A stretch of 60,771 nt of DNA, from contig UQGM01000010.1 in NCBI GenBank assembly GCA_900540535.1, positions 1-60,771 of the forward strand, in the 5' to 3' direction. Position 1 is the stretch's first letter. Every line of letters starts with the position of its first letter. The position numbers were made by a program, and so were the translations under genes. Shown piece after piece: positions 17,383 through 25,831 of this stretch. Source of the stretch: an uncultured Oscillospiraceae bacterium (GTDB lineage: Bacteria; Bacillota; Clostridia; Oscillospirales; Acutalibacteraceae). Below the pieces are notes generated by a model. That model ran no database searches and had not been told where the DNA came from. It was given only the letters and a program-made list of their open reading frames with translations.

Positions 17383-18195
17383 TTATACTCTTGTCTTTAC
17401 CTTTTTTAGAGCCATGCTCACTGGAACGGCAATTATTACAGCCGCTACAATTTCAAGAACTGCATTGATTGTAAACGCCGCAAGGACATATTTAAGGAAA
17501 CCGCCGAAAGACATAACGGTGATTCCGAGCTCCTTGCCGAACTCTCCTCCGTGGAAAATATAAATAGCTCCCATTACAAAAATCGTATTGGTAATGCAGC
17601 CTGCAATTGCAGCAATACCGGCAGGTATGTTGTTCTTTTTGCCTTTTGCATCCTGCTTTTTAGGTGCAAAAACAAGATAAAGACATCCTGCAATTATAAG
17701 AGCGAATACAACTGCACCTATTAAAGCTACTGCAAAGCCCGCCCACTGTGCCTGCTTTGCAAAGCTTACAGCGGAAGTTACTGCAACACCTGCAAGAAGA
17801 GCGGCAATAACAGCGGCAATTGTCTGAGCGGTTTTGCCGATTTTATCGGCTTTTGCAGCAATGACAAAAACTGCGCCTGCTATAAATCCCGCAAGGACAC
17901 GAGGAATAAGCGATACAGCAGGGTTCCAGAAAATAGCGCCCTCAAGCGGTGACGGCGGAGCCAGAACTGCTTTTACAATACAGGAAATTCCCCATACCGC
18001 GCCGAGAATTGCACCTGATTTAGGTCCCATAACAATTGCGCCGATGATAACGGGAATGTGAATAATCGTGATACTCAGAACACCGTAGCTGATATATCCG
18101 ATATTAGGCACAAAGGTTAAAAGGATAATAAGTGCAGAAAGCACTCCCAGCTGAGTGAGCGTAAGGACGCTCTTAGTTGATTTTTTGCTTTTCAT
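17383..18195 (-). CDS. ECF transporter substrate-binding (S) component, probably for pantothenate
   Basis: 270 residues, very hydrophobic, about six to eight helices. The N-terminal LTQLGVLSALIILLTFVPNIGYI and IIHIPVIIGAIVMGPKSGAILGAVWG segments are typical of ECF S components, which capture a vitamin and work with a shared EcfT/EcfA module encoded elsewhere. The next gene upstream is pantothenate kinase coaX in the same direction, so pantothenate is the likeliest substrate; this is inference from context. The protein is longer than most S components because of an extra helical segment near residues 125-200. An AGGAGG-like site precedes the ATG. Confidence 0.85.
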   Translation of the reverse strand: MKSKKSTKSVLTLTQLGVLSALIILLTFVPNIGYISYGVLSITIIHIPVIIGAIVMGPKSGAILGAVWGISCIVKAVLAPPSPLEGAIFWNPAVSLIPRVLAGFIAGAVFVIAAKADKIGKTAQTIAAVIAALLAGVAVTSAVSFAKQAQWAGFAVALIGAVVFALIIAGCLYLVFAPKKQDAKGKKNNIPAGIAAIAGCITNTIFVMGAIYIFHGGEFGKELGITVMSFGGFLKYVLAAFTINAVLEIVAAVIIAVPVSMALKKVKTRV

Positions 18196-18354
18196 AAATT
18201 ATTACCTCCTTGCTGCTGCTCCATAAAAAGGATGCAGCGCCGGGGCGTGATTTATTCACGCCATACTGATGAACGAAAACAGCGGTATAATCTGAAAATT
18301 TATTTTAACTGCGAAGCAGTAAAATACAGAGAATCAATATCACGGATTAAAAGC

Positions 18355-19128
18355 TTATTTTGAAGAATTTCTGTCATATAAAATCTTTAAGCCCTTGAGC
18401 AGAAGCTCGCCGTCATAGGTTACCTTTCTGCGGCAGTTGCAGACTATTTCCCCGGCAAAGCCGCCTGTTGCAGCTATACTTTTTACGGGACAGTTAAGCT
18501 CCTCTTCAATTCTGTCTGCCATGCCGTCAAGCATTGCAGCAGTGCCGAACACTGTACCGGACTGCATACAGTCTATTGTATTTGTACCAATTGTGTGAGC
18601 AGGAGCCGAAAGGCTGATACCGGGAAGCTGAGAAGTTTTTGCAGCAAGAGCTTCAACGGAAATACCTACTCCTGCGGCTATTGTACAGCCTCTAAAAACT
18701 CCTTTTTCATCTATTACACTGATTTTTGTGGCAGTTCCCAAATCCATAACAAGACACGGCAGAGGGAAAAGCTCAATGGCGGCAACTGCTCCTGCAACAA
18801 GGTCAGCTCCCAGTTCTCCGGGGTCATCGGTACGGATATTAAGTCCTGTTTTTATTCCAGGTCCCACCATTAACGGAGTGCGGCCTGTTACAAATTCCAC
18901 AGCCTCCTTAACGGCTCTTGTAAGCTCCGGAACAACTGAACCGATTATAGCTCCCGAAAAATCCGAGCCCTCTACTCCGTTAAGACGCAGCAGATCATGA
19001 AATTCAGCCGCATACTGATCTCTTGTTCTTCTTCTGTCTGTTGAAAGACGCAAAACAAACATCAGTTCATCATTTTTGTACGCTCCGAAAGTTATATTTG
19101 TATTTCCTATATCAACGGTCAAAACCAT
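18355..19128 (-). CDS. coaX: Type III pantothenate kinase
   Basis: 257 residues. CoaX makes 4'-phosphopantothenate, the first step to coenzyme A, and unlike CoaA is not feedback inhibited. Seen: N-terminal VDIGNTNITFGAY (phosphate loop), TRDQYAAEFHDLL, VGPGIKTGLNI, DPGELGADLVAGAVAA with the catalytic Asp, and VMDLGTATKISVID. The start follows GGAGGTG. A promoter at 19190-19218 precedes it. The 159-base gap to the ECF gene contains small hairpins but no riboswitch I recognise. Confidence 0.96.
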   Translation of the reverse strand: MVLTVDIGNTNITFGAYKNDELMFVLRLSTDRRRTRDQYAAEFHDLLRLNGVEGSDFSGAIIGSVVPELTRAVKEAVEFVTGRTPLMVGPGIKTGLNIRTDDPGELGADLVAGAVAAIELFPLPCLVMDLGTATKISVIDEKGVFRGCTIAAGVGISVEALAAKTSQLPGISLSAPAHTIGTNTIDCMQSGTVFGTAAMLDGMADRIEEELNCPVKSIAATGGFAGEIVCNCRRKVTYDGELLLKGLKILYDRNSSK

Positions 19129-19189
19129 AAAAGCACCTCCGCTTTGCAGCTTTGTTTTTATTGTAAAATCAATATATCCAACGGTGGGT

Positions 19190-19218
19190 ATTATATCTCA
19201 AAAATCATGATAAATCAA
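19190..19218 (-). promoter_or_regulatory. Sigma-A promoter of coaX
   Basis: On the minus strand, TTGATT (19213-19218), 17 bases, TATAAT (19190-19195). The distance to the coaX start is about 60 bases. Confidence 0.7.
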
Positions 19219-19333
19219 TTTAAGGTTGAAAAATTTGTCGATGACAACTATTATATTGTATAAACATAAAGAGCCTGTCTGTATTTTATGTTTAAATTTA
19301 TTTTGTCCAGTTTATACTGAAAGGAATACCAAA

Positions 19334-20218
19334 ATGGAAAAATGCAGCCTTTGTCCGAGAATGTGTAAAGTTAAAAGAGAAAAGGAAAAGCCCTCTGAAG
19401 GCTTTTGTAAAATGCCTGATTCCCCTGTTTTAGCAAGAGCAGCTCTTCACTTTTGGGAGGAACCATGCATCAGCGGCGAAAAAGGTTCGGGAACCGTTTT
19501 TTTCTCCGGCTGTTCTCTGGGCTGTGTTTTTTGTCAGAACAGCAAAATCAGCACCGGCGGCTTTGGTACACCTGTAACGGAAGAAAGGCTCTCCGAAATC
19601 TTTGACGAACTTGTAGATATGGGAGCTAACAATATAAATCTTGTAAATCCTACCCATTTTGCAGCTTCCATAAGGCGTGTTTTAAAAAAGAAAAAACCTC
19701 CAGTCCCCGTAGTATATAACAGCTCCGGATACGAAAAAGTGGAAACCCTCCGTTCCCTTGAGGGACTTATAGATGTCTATCTCCCTGATTTTAAATATGT
19801 CAGCAGTGATGTTTCCGCAAAATACTCCGGCGCAGCGGATTATTTTGATTTTGCGTCAAAGTCGATCGAAGAAATGATACGTCAGGTGGGCGCTCCCCAG
19901 TACGACGAAAATGGACTCATTACCAAGGGAGTTATAATAAGACATCTTATTCTTCCACAGCATACAAATGAGTCCATAAAAGTTTTAAGGTATATTTGGG
20001 AAAATTATCCTAAAAATATACCTGTAAGTCTCATGTGTCAGTACACTCCCTGTTCGAGAGCCGAGGAGTTTCCGGAAATCAACAGGAAAATTACTAAGAG
20101 AGAATATGAAAAAGTTATAAGCGCAATGCTGGAAATGGGCTTTGAGGACGGTTTTCTTCAGGAAATTTCATCAGCTCAGTCAAAATATATTCCCGATTTT
20201 GACCTTACGGGAATATAA
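19334..20218 (+). CDS. Radical SAM protein, PflX-like (pyruvate formate-lyase activase relative)
   Basis: About 294 residues. An N-terminal Cys-rich region (CSLCPRMC...GFC) is followed by the radical SAM motif CSLGCVFC (CxxxCxxC), which binds the 4Fe-4S cluster and S-adenosylmethionine. Further segments are VNPTHFAASIRR, YNSSGYE, DVYLPDFKY and LMCQYTPC. This matches the uncharacterised PflX group (COG1313). No glycyl radical enzyme lies nearby, so its target is unknown. I use the ATG at 19334, which has a GAAAGGAA site. The gene is divergent from coaX. Confidence 0.87.
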   Translation: MEKCSLCPRMCKVKREKEKPSEGFCKMPDSPVLARAALHFWEEPCISGEKGSGTVFFSGCSLGCVFCQNSKISTGGFGTPVTEERLSEIFDELVDMGANNINLVNPTHFAASIRRVLKKKKPPVPVVYNSSGYEKVETLRSLEGLIDVYLPDFKYVSSDVSAKYSGAADYFDFASKSIEEMIRQVGAPQYDENGLITKGVIIRHLILPQHTNESIKVLRYIWENYPKNIPVSLMCQYTPCSRAEEFPEINRKITKREYEKVISAMLEMGFEDGFLQEISSAQSKYIPDFDLTGI

Positions 20219-20375
20219 CTGTGTTAAATAAGTATACAAAATAGCTATTTATTGCTCTTTTGATAAAAACATCATAATTTTCAACAAAAGTCAAATTTAA
20301 TTGGTTCTTTTGTTAGACAATCTTTTACCTTTTTTGTCAATTACTACAAAACTCCTTCAAATAGTAACAAAAGTG

Positions 20376-20404
20376 TTACAAAATTTCAAAACTTATGCTA
20401 TAAT
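20376..20404 (+). promoter_or_regulatory. Sigma-A promoter of the hydrolase operon
   Basis: TTACAA (20376-20381), 17 bases, TATAAT (20399-20404). The start point would be near 20411, about 100 bases before the gene. Confidence 0.75.
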
Positions 20405-20411
20405 ATTTTGC

Positions 20412-20434
20412 GTAAATTAAAGATGTTAATTTAC
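20412..20434. promoter_or_regulatory. Perfect inverted repeat at the transcription start
   Basis: GTAAATTAA (20412-20420) and TTAATTTAC (20426-20434) are a perfect 9-bp inverted repeat with a 5-base spacer, just after the -10 box. It may be an operator for a repressor or a 5' end mRNA hairpin. The regulator is unknown. Confidence 0.55.
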
Positions 20435-20456
20435 ACTAACAACGATGATATTTTTT

Positions 20457-20482
20457 AGAGCTGCATCGCTCCAGCTCTTTTG
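20457..20482 (+). terminator. Leader hairpin with short T-run before the hydrolase gene
   Basis: Stem AGAGCTG (20457-20463) with CAGCTCT (20472-20478), then TTTTGATTT. It looks like a weak terminator within the 5' leader, so it could act as an attenuator. No riboswitch or leader peptide was recognised before it. Confidence 0.45.
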
Positions 20483-20514
20483 ATTTACTTAAATTCAGAA
20501 AGGAGCTTGAAATT

Positions 20515-21465
20515 ATGAACATTACAGTTAACGAATACACATTTCCGTCCTCTTCAGGACTTGCAGATATTTATGCCCGTTCCTATACTCCCGATAATGA
20601 GGATCAGATTAAAGGCATAATTCAGATCTGCCACGGTATGGCTGAACACAGCGGCAGATATGACGAGTTTGCAAGATTCCTGAGCAGCAACGGATTTGCA
20701 GTTTTTATCAACGATCATCTTGGACATGGACTCTCTGTTAAAAATGACAGCGAGCTTGGCTATTTTGGTGACAAAACCGGACGTCACGACCTTGTAAACG
20801 ATGTAAAGCTTTTAACCGACATTGCACGCAGCACATATCCTGACAAACCGTTTTTCATTTTCGGTCACAGTATGGGCTCATTTATTGCAAGACGCTATAC
20901 TGAAAAATTCGGTATGAATATTGACGGAGCAATTTTCTGCGGAACAAGCGGAACAAATCCCGCAGCAGGACTGGCAGTTAAAATCGCAGAATTTATAGCT
21001 TCGAGAAAAGGCGTTCATCACAGAAGCGAATTCATCAATAAAATCGCCTTTGGCAGCTACAATAAAAGAGTCGGAGAAAAACGCACCGATTTCGATTGGC
21101 TCACACGTGATGAATCTGTTGTAGACGCTTACATTGCAGACCCTAAATGCGGATTCCTTTTCACTGCCGCCGGATACAGAGATCTTTTTGACATTCTGCG
21201 CAGTGTTTCAACTCATTCATGGTATAATAACGTTCCTTTCATTCTGCCGATGCTTCTCATCTCAGGTACAGAAGACCCGGTAGGAGAATACGGTAAAGGA
21301 GTCAGACAAGTTTTCCATGATCTTAAAAAGACCGGTCATAAGGATGCAACTCTTAAACTCTATGAAAACGACAGACACGAAGTTTTAAATGAGCTCAACA
21401 AACAGCAGGTGTTTGAAGATGTTCTCGACTGGCTTAACGAAGTTTTGGATAAGAAGCAATCCTGA
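20515..21465 (+). CDS. Alpha/beta hydrolase (lysophospholipase/monoglyceride lipase-like)
   Basis: 316 residues, cytosolic. The nucleophile elbow GHSMGS is near residue 123, the oxyanion region is CHGMAEHSGRY, and the late motifs ISGTEDPVGEYG (acidic residue) and NDRHEVLNE (catalytic His) complete a Ser-Asp-His triad. This is the serine aminopeptidase/Hydrolase_4 group, which includes lysophospholipases. The start has AAGGAGC. It is followed 57 bases later by the flavodoxin-like gene in the same direction. The substrate is unknown. Confidence 0.9.
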   Translation: MNITVNEYTFPSSSGLADIYARSYTPDNEDQIKGIIQICHGMAEHSGRYDEFARFLSSNGFAVFINDHLGHGLSVKNDSELGYFGDKTGRHDLVNDVKLLTDIARSTYPDKPFFIFGHSMGSFIARRYTEKFGMNIDGAIFCGTSGTNPAAGLAVKIAEFIASRKGVHHRSEFINKIAFGSYNKRVGEKRTDFDWLTRDESVVDAYIADPKCGFLFTAAGYRDLFDILRSVSTHSWYNNVPFILPMLLISGTEDPVGEYGKGVRQVFHDLKKTGHKDATLKLYENDRHEVLNELNKQQVFEDVLDWLNEVLDKKQS

Positions 21466-21522
21466 AAAAACAAAATATTGAAGTAAATGAATGAAGCTAA
21501 TTTAAAGTGAGGAAGATTTTAA

Positions 21523-21999
21523 ATGAAAACGCTTTTCATCTATTACTGTACAGATTCCCGTGTAGGAAAGATCTGCGCTGAAAATGCAGACAGCAAATAC
21601 ACCGATGTTATTGAACTTTCTCCACGCTATTCCTGCGGCTATGCGAAAAAACTTTCATGCGCTTTAAGCGGACAGGGTGTCAGAATTAAAGAACTTGACA
21701 TTGATTTTTCAAAATACGACAGTGTAATCATAGCATCAACTCTCACGGCAGGTATGCCCGCTGCAGTTGTAAACGAATTTCTTCACACAACTAACCTCAG
21801 CGGAACAGAAGTTATCGGTGTCTTTATTAAGGACAGATTTTTCTCCCGTCATACATCTGAAGTATTCAGAAAACGAATTTCTCTCGCAGGTGGTAACTGC
21901 CACAGCGTAGTTACAATTCCTGCAAAGGAAATAAAGAAAAATCCCACCCATGTTATGGAATTTGTTGAAAATGCAGTCAGCAAAGCGGAGGCTTTCTAA
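21523..21999 (+). CDS. Flavodoxin-like protein
   Basis: 158 residues with an alternating beta/alpha pattern as in flavodoxins: MKTLFIYYCTDSRVGK at the start, YDSVIIASTLTAGMPAAVVNEF in the middle and IGVFIKDRF after it. The phosphate-binding loop does not match the canonical T/S-x-T-G-x-T motif, so FMN binding is uncertain. The start has GAGGAAG. It is likely co-transcribed with the hydrolase at 20515. A strong terminator follows. Confidence 0.65.
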   Translation: MKTLFIYYCTDSRVGKICAENADSKYTDVIELSPRYSCGYAKKLSCALSGQGVRIKELDIDFSKYDSVIIASTLTAGMPAAVVNEFLHTTNLSGTEVIGVFIKDRFFSRHTSEVFRKRISLAGGNCHSVVTIPAKEIKKNPTHVMEFVENAVSKAEAF

Positions 22000-22022
22000 T
22001 TTCCCCTTTCAAGACTCTATAA

Positions 22023-22065
22023 GAAGCTCCTTACAGTCTTCCCTGTAAGGAGCTTCGGCATTTTT
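22023..22065 (+). terminator. Terminator of the hydrolase operon
   Basis: Perfect 14-bp stem (22023-22036 with 22043-22056), 6-base loop, then GGCATTTTT. Confidence 0.9.
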
Positions 22066-22083
22066 AGAATAATATTAATATAT

Positions 22084-22120
22084 AAAAAAGAGCCTGAAAT
22101 TTACTTCCAGGCTCTTTTTT
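22084..22120 (-). terminator. Terminator of the GtrA-like gene
   Basis: 13-bp stem (22084-22096 with 22108-22120), with T-runs on both strands. It lies directly past the stop of the leftward gene at 22124. Confidence 0.9.
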
Positions 22121-22123
22121 GTT

Positions 22124-22675
22124 TTATTTTTCTTGGGCTTCTTCTTTCTTTTCAACTTTGCGCATAATTACAAATTTCTCTAAGGGGAACAATACTACAA
22201 AGTTAAGGAAGCTGAAGCACATTTTAGCAATGTTTGTAGCAAGATCATAGCCCATATTGGCATTATTCTGAAGAAGATAGCTGATTTGCGGAGCAAAATA
22301 AGTCTGTGCACAGATAAGAGCTACAATTACAACAAAATATACAACTACGCTGAAAGTAAGGTTCATGTTGGAACCAAAGGTTTTCTTTCTGTTTACAACG
22401 AAAGAGATGATCTGGGCAACAGTTGTTGAAACAAGGAATGCAATCATTGTTCCAAGTCCCTCTACACCGTCTCCCTTATAATGGAAAACAAACCAGTCAA
22501 AGGGCTGCATATTGAGATTTGTTATTGCATCAATATGGTTCATAATGTTAAGTATTGCAAATTCGGAAATCATTGCAATAAGACTTGCAAAGGTGAATTT
22601 TACAAACTGCCATACTGTAACAAAACCGGAACCCTTTTCCTCCGTTTTCTTATCAAGCTGTTCAAGCTTTCCCAT
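22124..22675 (-). CDS. GtrA-like four-helix membrane protein
   Basis: About 183 residues with four hydrophobic segments. QFVKFTFASLIAMISEFAIL and ISFVVNRKKTFGS are typical of the GtrA family, small membrane proteins thought to help move lipid-linked sugars for cell-surface glycosylation. Both ends are charged and cytosolic. The ATG at 22675 is chosen because AGGAG lies 11 bases before it; a GTG four codons earlier touches that site. Monocistronic, with no glycosyltransferase next to it. Confidence 0.82.
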   Translation of the reverse strand: MGKLEQLDKKTEEKGSGFVTVWQFVKFTFASLIAMISEFAILNIMNHIDAITNLNMQPFDWFVFHYKGDGVEGLGTMIAFLVSTTVAQIISFVVNRKKTFGSNMNLTFSVVVYFVVIVALICAQTYFAPQISYLLQNNANMGYDLATNIAKMCFSFLNFVVLFPLEKFVIMRKVEKKEEAQEK

Positions 22676-22843
22676 AATAATATCCACTCCTCGACAATAA
22701 ATTTGTTTTATATTTTAGCACAGCAAAGGGCTAAAAAACAATAAAATAAAACTATATTTTACTTTTTTTATAAAAATTTATGTTTATTTTTTCACAGAGT
22801 TTTTTTGCGAAGAGTATGAATTTATTGTTTTTTTATAAAAAAG

Positions 22844-22873
22844 GTGTCATTAATCACAATTTGATGCTATAAT
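22844..22873 (+). promoter_or_regulatory. Promoter of nagB
   Basis: TATAAT at 22868-22873 with a weak GTGTCA (-35, 22844-22849) 18 bases before it. The AT-rich stretch upstream may help. Confidence 0.5.
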
Positions 22874-22919
22874 AAAATAAATTTAGCAAAGCATCGATTG
22901 ATATTTGGAGGAACACAAT

Positions 22920-23639
22920 ATGAAAGTAATCGTTCTGGATACCGCCGCTCAGATAGGCGAAGAAGTTGGCAAGATTTTTGTAGACCAGGTTAACGCTAAA
23001 CCCGATTCAGTTCTCGGTCTTGCAACAGGTATGTCCCCTGTACCTACATATGACTATATGGCTAAAGAATATGCAGCAGGAAACGTAAGTTTCAAAAATG
23101 TTACTACCTTTAACCTTGATGAATACTGCGACCTTCCCAAAAGCGATAAAAATAGCTTTTATTCCTTTATGGTTGACAATCTTTTCTCCCGCACTGACGT
23201 CGACCTTAATAAGGTAAACTTTATTGACGGAAACGCTGAGGAAAAGGCTGAGTGTGAGCGTTATGAAAAGGCAATCGAGAATGCAGGCGGAATTGATCTC
23301 CAGCTTCTCGGAATCGGCACAAACGGTCATATCGGCTTTAATGAGCCTGCTGATGAATTCACACAGCATACATACAAGGTAAAGCTTACAGACAGCACAA
23401 TTGCTTCCAACCAGAAATTTTTCGGCGACGTTCCAATGCCCCGTTACGCTATGACAATGGGTATCGGCAGCATTATGAAAGCTAAAAAAATCGTCCTCAT
23501 CGCAACAGGTGAAAGTAAGGCTAAGGCAGCTTACGCAATGATCAAAGGTGAAGTTTCCCCCTCCTGCCCCGCTTCTGTGCTTCAGAACCATGAGGACGCA
23601 GTAATCTTCCTTGATAAGGAAGCTGCAAAGCTTCTTTAA
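22920..23639 (+). CDS. nagB: Glucosamine-6-phosphate deaminase
   Basis: 239 residues, standard for NagB, which turns glucosamine-6-phosphate into fructose-6-phosphate and ammonia in amino-sugar use. Seen: LGLATGMSPVPTY, TTFNLDEYCDLP with the catalytic Asp, and GIGTNGHIGFNEP with the catalytic His. The start ATG follows GGAGGAAC. No nagA or transporter is adjacent; it is monocistronic with its own promoter and terminator. Confidence 0.96.
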   Translation: MKVIVLDTAAQIGEEVGKIFVDQVNAKPDSVLGLATGMSPVPTYDYMAKEYAAGNVSFKNVTTFNLDEYCDLPKSDKNSFYSFMVDNLFSRTDVDLNKVNFIDGNAEEKAECERYEKAIENAGGIDLQLLGIGTNGHIGFNEPADEFTQHTYKVKLTDSTIASNQKFFGDVPMPRYAMTMGIGSIMKAKKIVLIATGESKAKAAYAMIKGEVSPSCPASVLQNHEDAVIFLDKEAAKLL

Positions 23640-23672
23640 AATTTAATCTGATTTAACGGTTAAGTTTATAAG

Positions 23673-23707
23673 ACCGGCAGTACATATGTATTGCCGGTTT
23701 ATTTTTA
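23673..23707 (+). terminator. Terminator of nagB
   Basis: Near-perfect palindrome (23673-23698) with core ACCGGCA/TGCCGGT, then TTTATTTTTAT. Confidence 0.85.
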
Positions 23708-23760
23708 TGGATTATCAAAGGTTATTTTGCAAAAACTACCATTGATTAACCTGCCCCGTC

Positions 23761-23789
23761 TTGTTTTTAAATTTAAATAATGGTAGAAT
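23761..23789 (+). promoter_or_regulatory. Promoter of metG-tatD
   Basis: TTGTTT (23761-23766), 17 bases, TAGAAT (23784-23789). No T-box or other leader fits in the short space to the start. Confidence 0.6.
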
Positions 23790-23823
23790 AATTTGTAATA
23801 TTCTGTTTCACAAGGAGGAACAA

Positions 23824-25761
23824 ATGATGAGTAAAGAAAAGTTTTACATCACAACACCCATTTACTATCCGTCTGCCAATCTGCATATAGGTCACGCTTA
23901 CTGCTCGGTAATGGCGGATACAGTCGCCAGATATAAGCGAATGCAGGGTTACGATGTAATGTTCCTCACAGGCACCGATGAACACGGACAGAAAATTGAG
24001 GAGATTGCAAAGAAAAACGGCGTAACGCCTAAGGAATACGTCGACAAGGTAGTTGCGGGAATCAAAGATCTGTGGACACTTATGAACGTCAGCTATGACC
24101 GTTTCATCCGCACAACCGACGATTATCACGTAAAGGCTGTTCAGAAGATTTTCCGAGCTCTCTACGAAAAGGGAGATATTTACAAAGGCGAGTACAAGGG
24201 AATGTACTGCACACCCTGCGAATCCTTCTGGACTGAAACTCAGCTTGTTGACGGCAAATGTCCCGACTGCGGACGTGAAGTAAAAGCGGCTTCAGAAGAG
24301 GCATATTTCTTCCGCCTTTCAAAGTATCAGGATAAGATTCTCAACCTTCTCGAAGAGCATCCTGAGTTCCTTGAGCCTGCATCACGCCGCAACGAAATGA
24401 TAAACAATTTCATCCGTCCCGGCCTTGAGGATTTGTGTGTTTCAAGAACCTCTTTCAAATGGGGCGTTCCTGTTGATTTTGACGATAACCACGTGGTATA
24501 TGTTTGGGTTGACGCTCTTTCAAACTATATCACCGCTCTCGGCTACGGCTCCGATGACACATCACTTTATGAAAAATACTGGCCTGCCGATATCCACCTT
24601 GTAGGTAAGGAAATTGTACGTTTCCATACAATCATCTGGCCTGCAATGCTCATGGCTCTTGACCTTCCCCTTCCCAAAAAGGTTCTTGGTCACGGCTGGC
24701 TCAACTTTAACGGCGACAAGATGAGCAAATCAAAGGGCAACGTTGTTGACCCCTCCATACTCTGCTCACGTTACGGCGTTGACGCTATCCGTTATTTCCT
24801 TTTAAGGGATATCCCCTTCGGCTCTGACGGAAACTTCACAAACGAAGCACTTATTAACCGCATTAACTCCGACCTTGCAAATGACCTTGGAAACCTTGTT
24901 TCAAGAACCGAGGCAATGGTTGGAAAATATTTCGGCGGAGTTCTTCCCGAAGACAGAGAAGCCGGAGATTTTGACGATGACCTTATAGCAACTGCTGTTG
25001 CAGTAAGAGAAAACGTCGAAAAGCAGATGGAAACTCTCCAGTTCCCCAACGCTCTTTCAGAGATCTGGAAACTTATTTCCAGAACCAACAAATATATCGA
25101 CGAAACCATGCCTTGGGCTCTTGCAAAGGATGAAAGCAAAAAAGCAAGACTTGGTGCGGTTATGTATAATCTCTGCGAAAGCATCCGCATTATCTCTTCT
25201 CTTATTGTTCCCTTCCTTCCCACAACTGCACAGACAATTCAGGAAAGATTTGTATGCGACAAAGCTCTTTTCTCCTACGATAATGCCGCTTCATGGGGAC
25301 TTCTTCCCGCAGGCACAGAGATTAAGAAGGGCAGCATAATCTTCCCCCGTCTTGACCTTGCAAAGGAACTTGAGGAGCTTGAAAAGCTCACAAAGAAACC
25401 CGAACCTGAGAAAAAGGAAATTCCCGGCATTGCTGAGATGATTTCTATTGATGATTTCGGTAAGGTTGATTTGAGAGTTGCAGAAATCAAAGACTGCTTC
25501 CCTGTTAAAAAATCAAAGAAGCTGCTCCAGATAACCCTTGATGACGGAACAGGAACTCCCAGAACCGTTGCATCCGGAATTGCCCCCTGGTACAAGCCCG
25601 AAGACCTTATAGGTCACAAGGTAATGGTTGTGGCAAACTTAAAGCCCGCAAAGCTCTGCGGAGTTGAAAGCTGCGGAATGATTCTTGCAGCCGACTGCGA
25701 CGAAAACGATGTAAAGGTAGTCTTTGTGGACGGTATGCCCAACGGAGCAAAAATAAGATAA
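23824..25761 (+). CDS. metG: Methionyl-tRNA synthetase
   Basis: About 645 residues. Class I synthetase: the HIGH motif occurs in NLHIGHAYCS, four zinc-type cysteines in CTPCESF...CPDCGRE, and KMSKSKGN in the catalytic fold. After an anticodon-binding helical domain, the C-terminus carries an EMAP-II-like tRNA-binding domain (ISIDDFGKVDLRVAEIKDC onward) that allows dimerisation. An AAGGAGG site precedes two adjacent ATGs, at 23824 and 23827; the second has the better spacing. It is followed by tatD, a frequent pairing in Firmicutes. Confidence 0.97.
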   Translation: MMSKEKFYITTPIYYPSANLHIGHAYCSVMADTVARYKRMQGYDVMFLTGTDEHGQKIEEIAKKNGVTPKEYVDKVVAGIKDLWTLMNVSYDRFIRTTDDYHVKAVQKIFRALYEKGDIYKGEYKGMYCTPCESFWTETQLVDGKCPDCGREVKAASEEAYFFRLSKYQDKILNLLEEHPEFLEPASRRNEMINNFIRPGLEDLCVSRTSFKWGVPVDFDDNHVVYVWVDALSNYITALGYGSDDTSLYEKYWPADIHLVGKEIVRFHTIIWPAMLMALDLPLPKKVLGHGWLNFNGDKMSKSKGNVVDPSILCSRYGVDAIRYFLLRDIPFGSDGNFTNEALINRINSDLANDLGNLVSRTEAMVGKYFGGVLPEDREAGDFDDDLIATAVAVRENVEKQMETLQFPNALSEIWKLISRTNKYIDETMPWALAKDESKKARLGAVMYNLCESIRIISSLIVPFLPTTAQTIQERFVCDKALFSYDNAASWGLLPAGTEIKKGSIIFPRLDLAKELEELEKLTKKPEPEKKEIPGIAEMISIDDFGKVDLRVAEIKDCFPVKKSKKLLQITLDDGTGTPRTVASGIAPWYKPEDLIGHKVMVVANLKPAKLCGVESCGMILAADCDENDVKVVFVDGMPNGAKIR

Positions 25762-25776
25762 CTTAATTCACAGTAT

Positions 25777-25806
25777 AAATGCCGGCAAAACTGTCGGCAT
25801 TTATTG
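25777..25806 (+). terminator. Hairpin between metG and tatD
   Basis: Stem of about 10 bp (AAATGCCGGC with partner ending at 25802) followed by only TTATT. It is a weak terminator or a processing site that would lower tatD expression. Confidence 0.55.
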
Positions 25807-25831
25807 ATTAACTTAAAAAGGATTATTTCAA

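Noticed and set aside
18196..18354. Riboswitch between coaX and the ECF gene
   Set aside because: Small hairpins are present (for example GGCGTGA/TCACGCC) but they match no vitamin riboswitch that I recognise, and the first lacks a terminator run.
23640..23823. T-box leader before metG (and before proS)
   Set aside because: No T-box motif (AGGGTGGNACCGCG-like) and no suitable terminator; the leaders are short.
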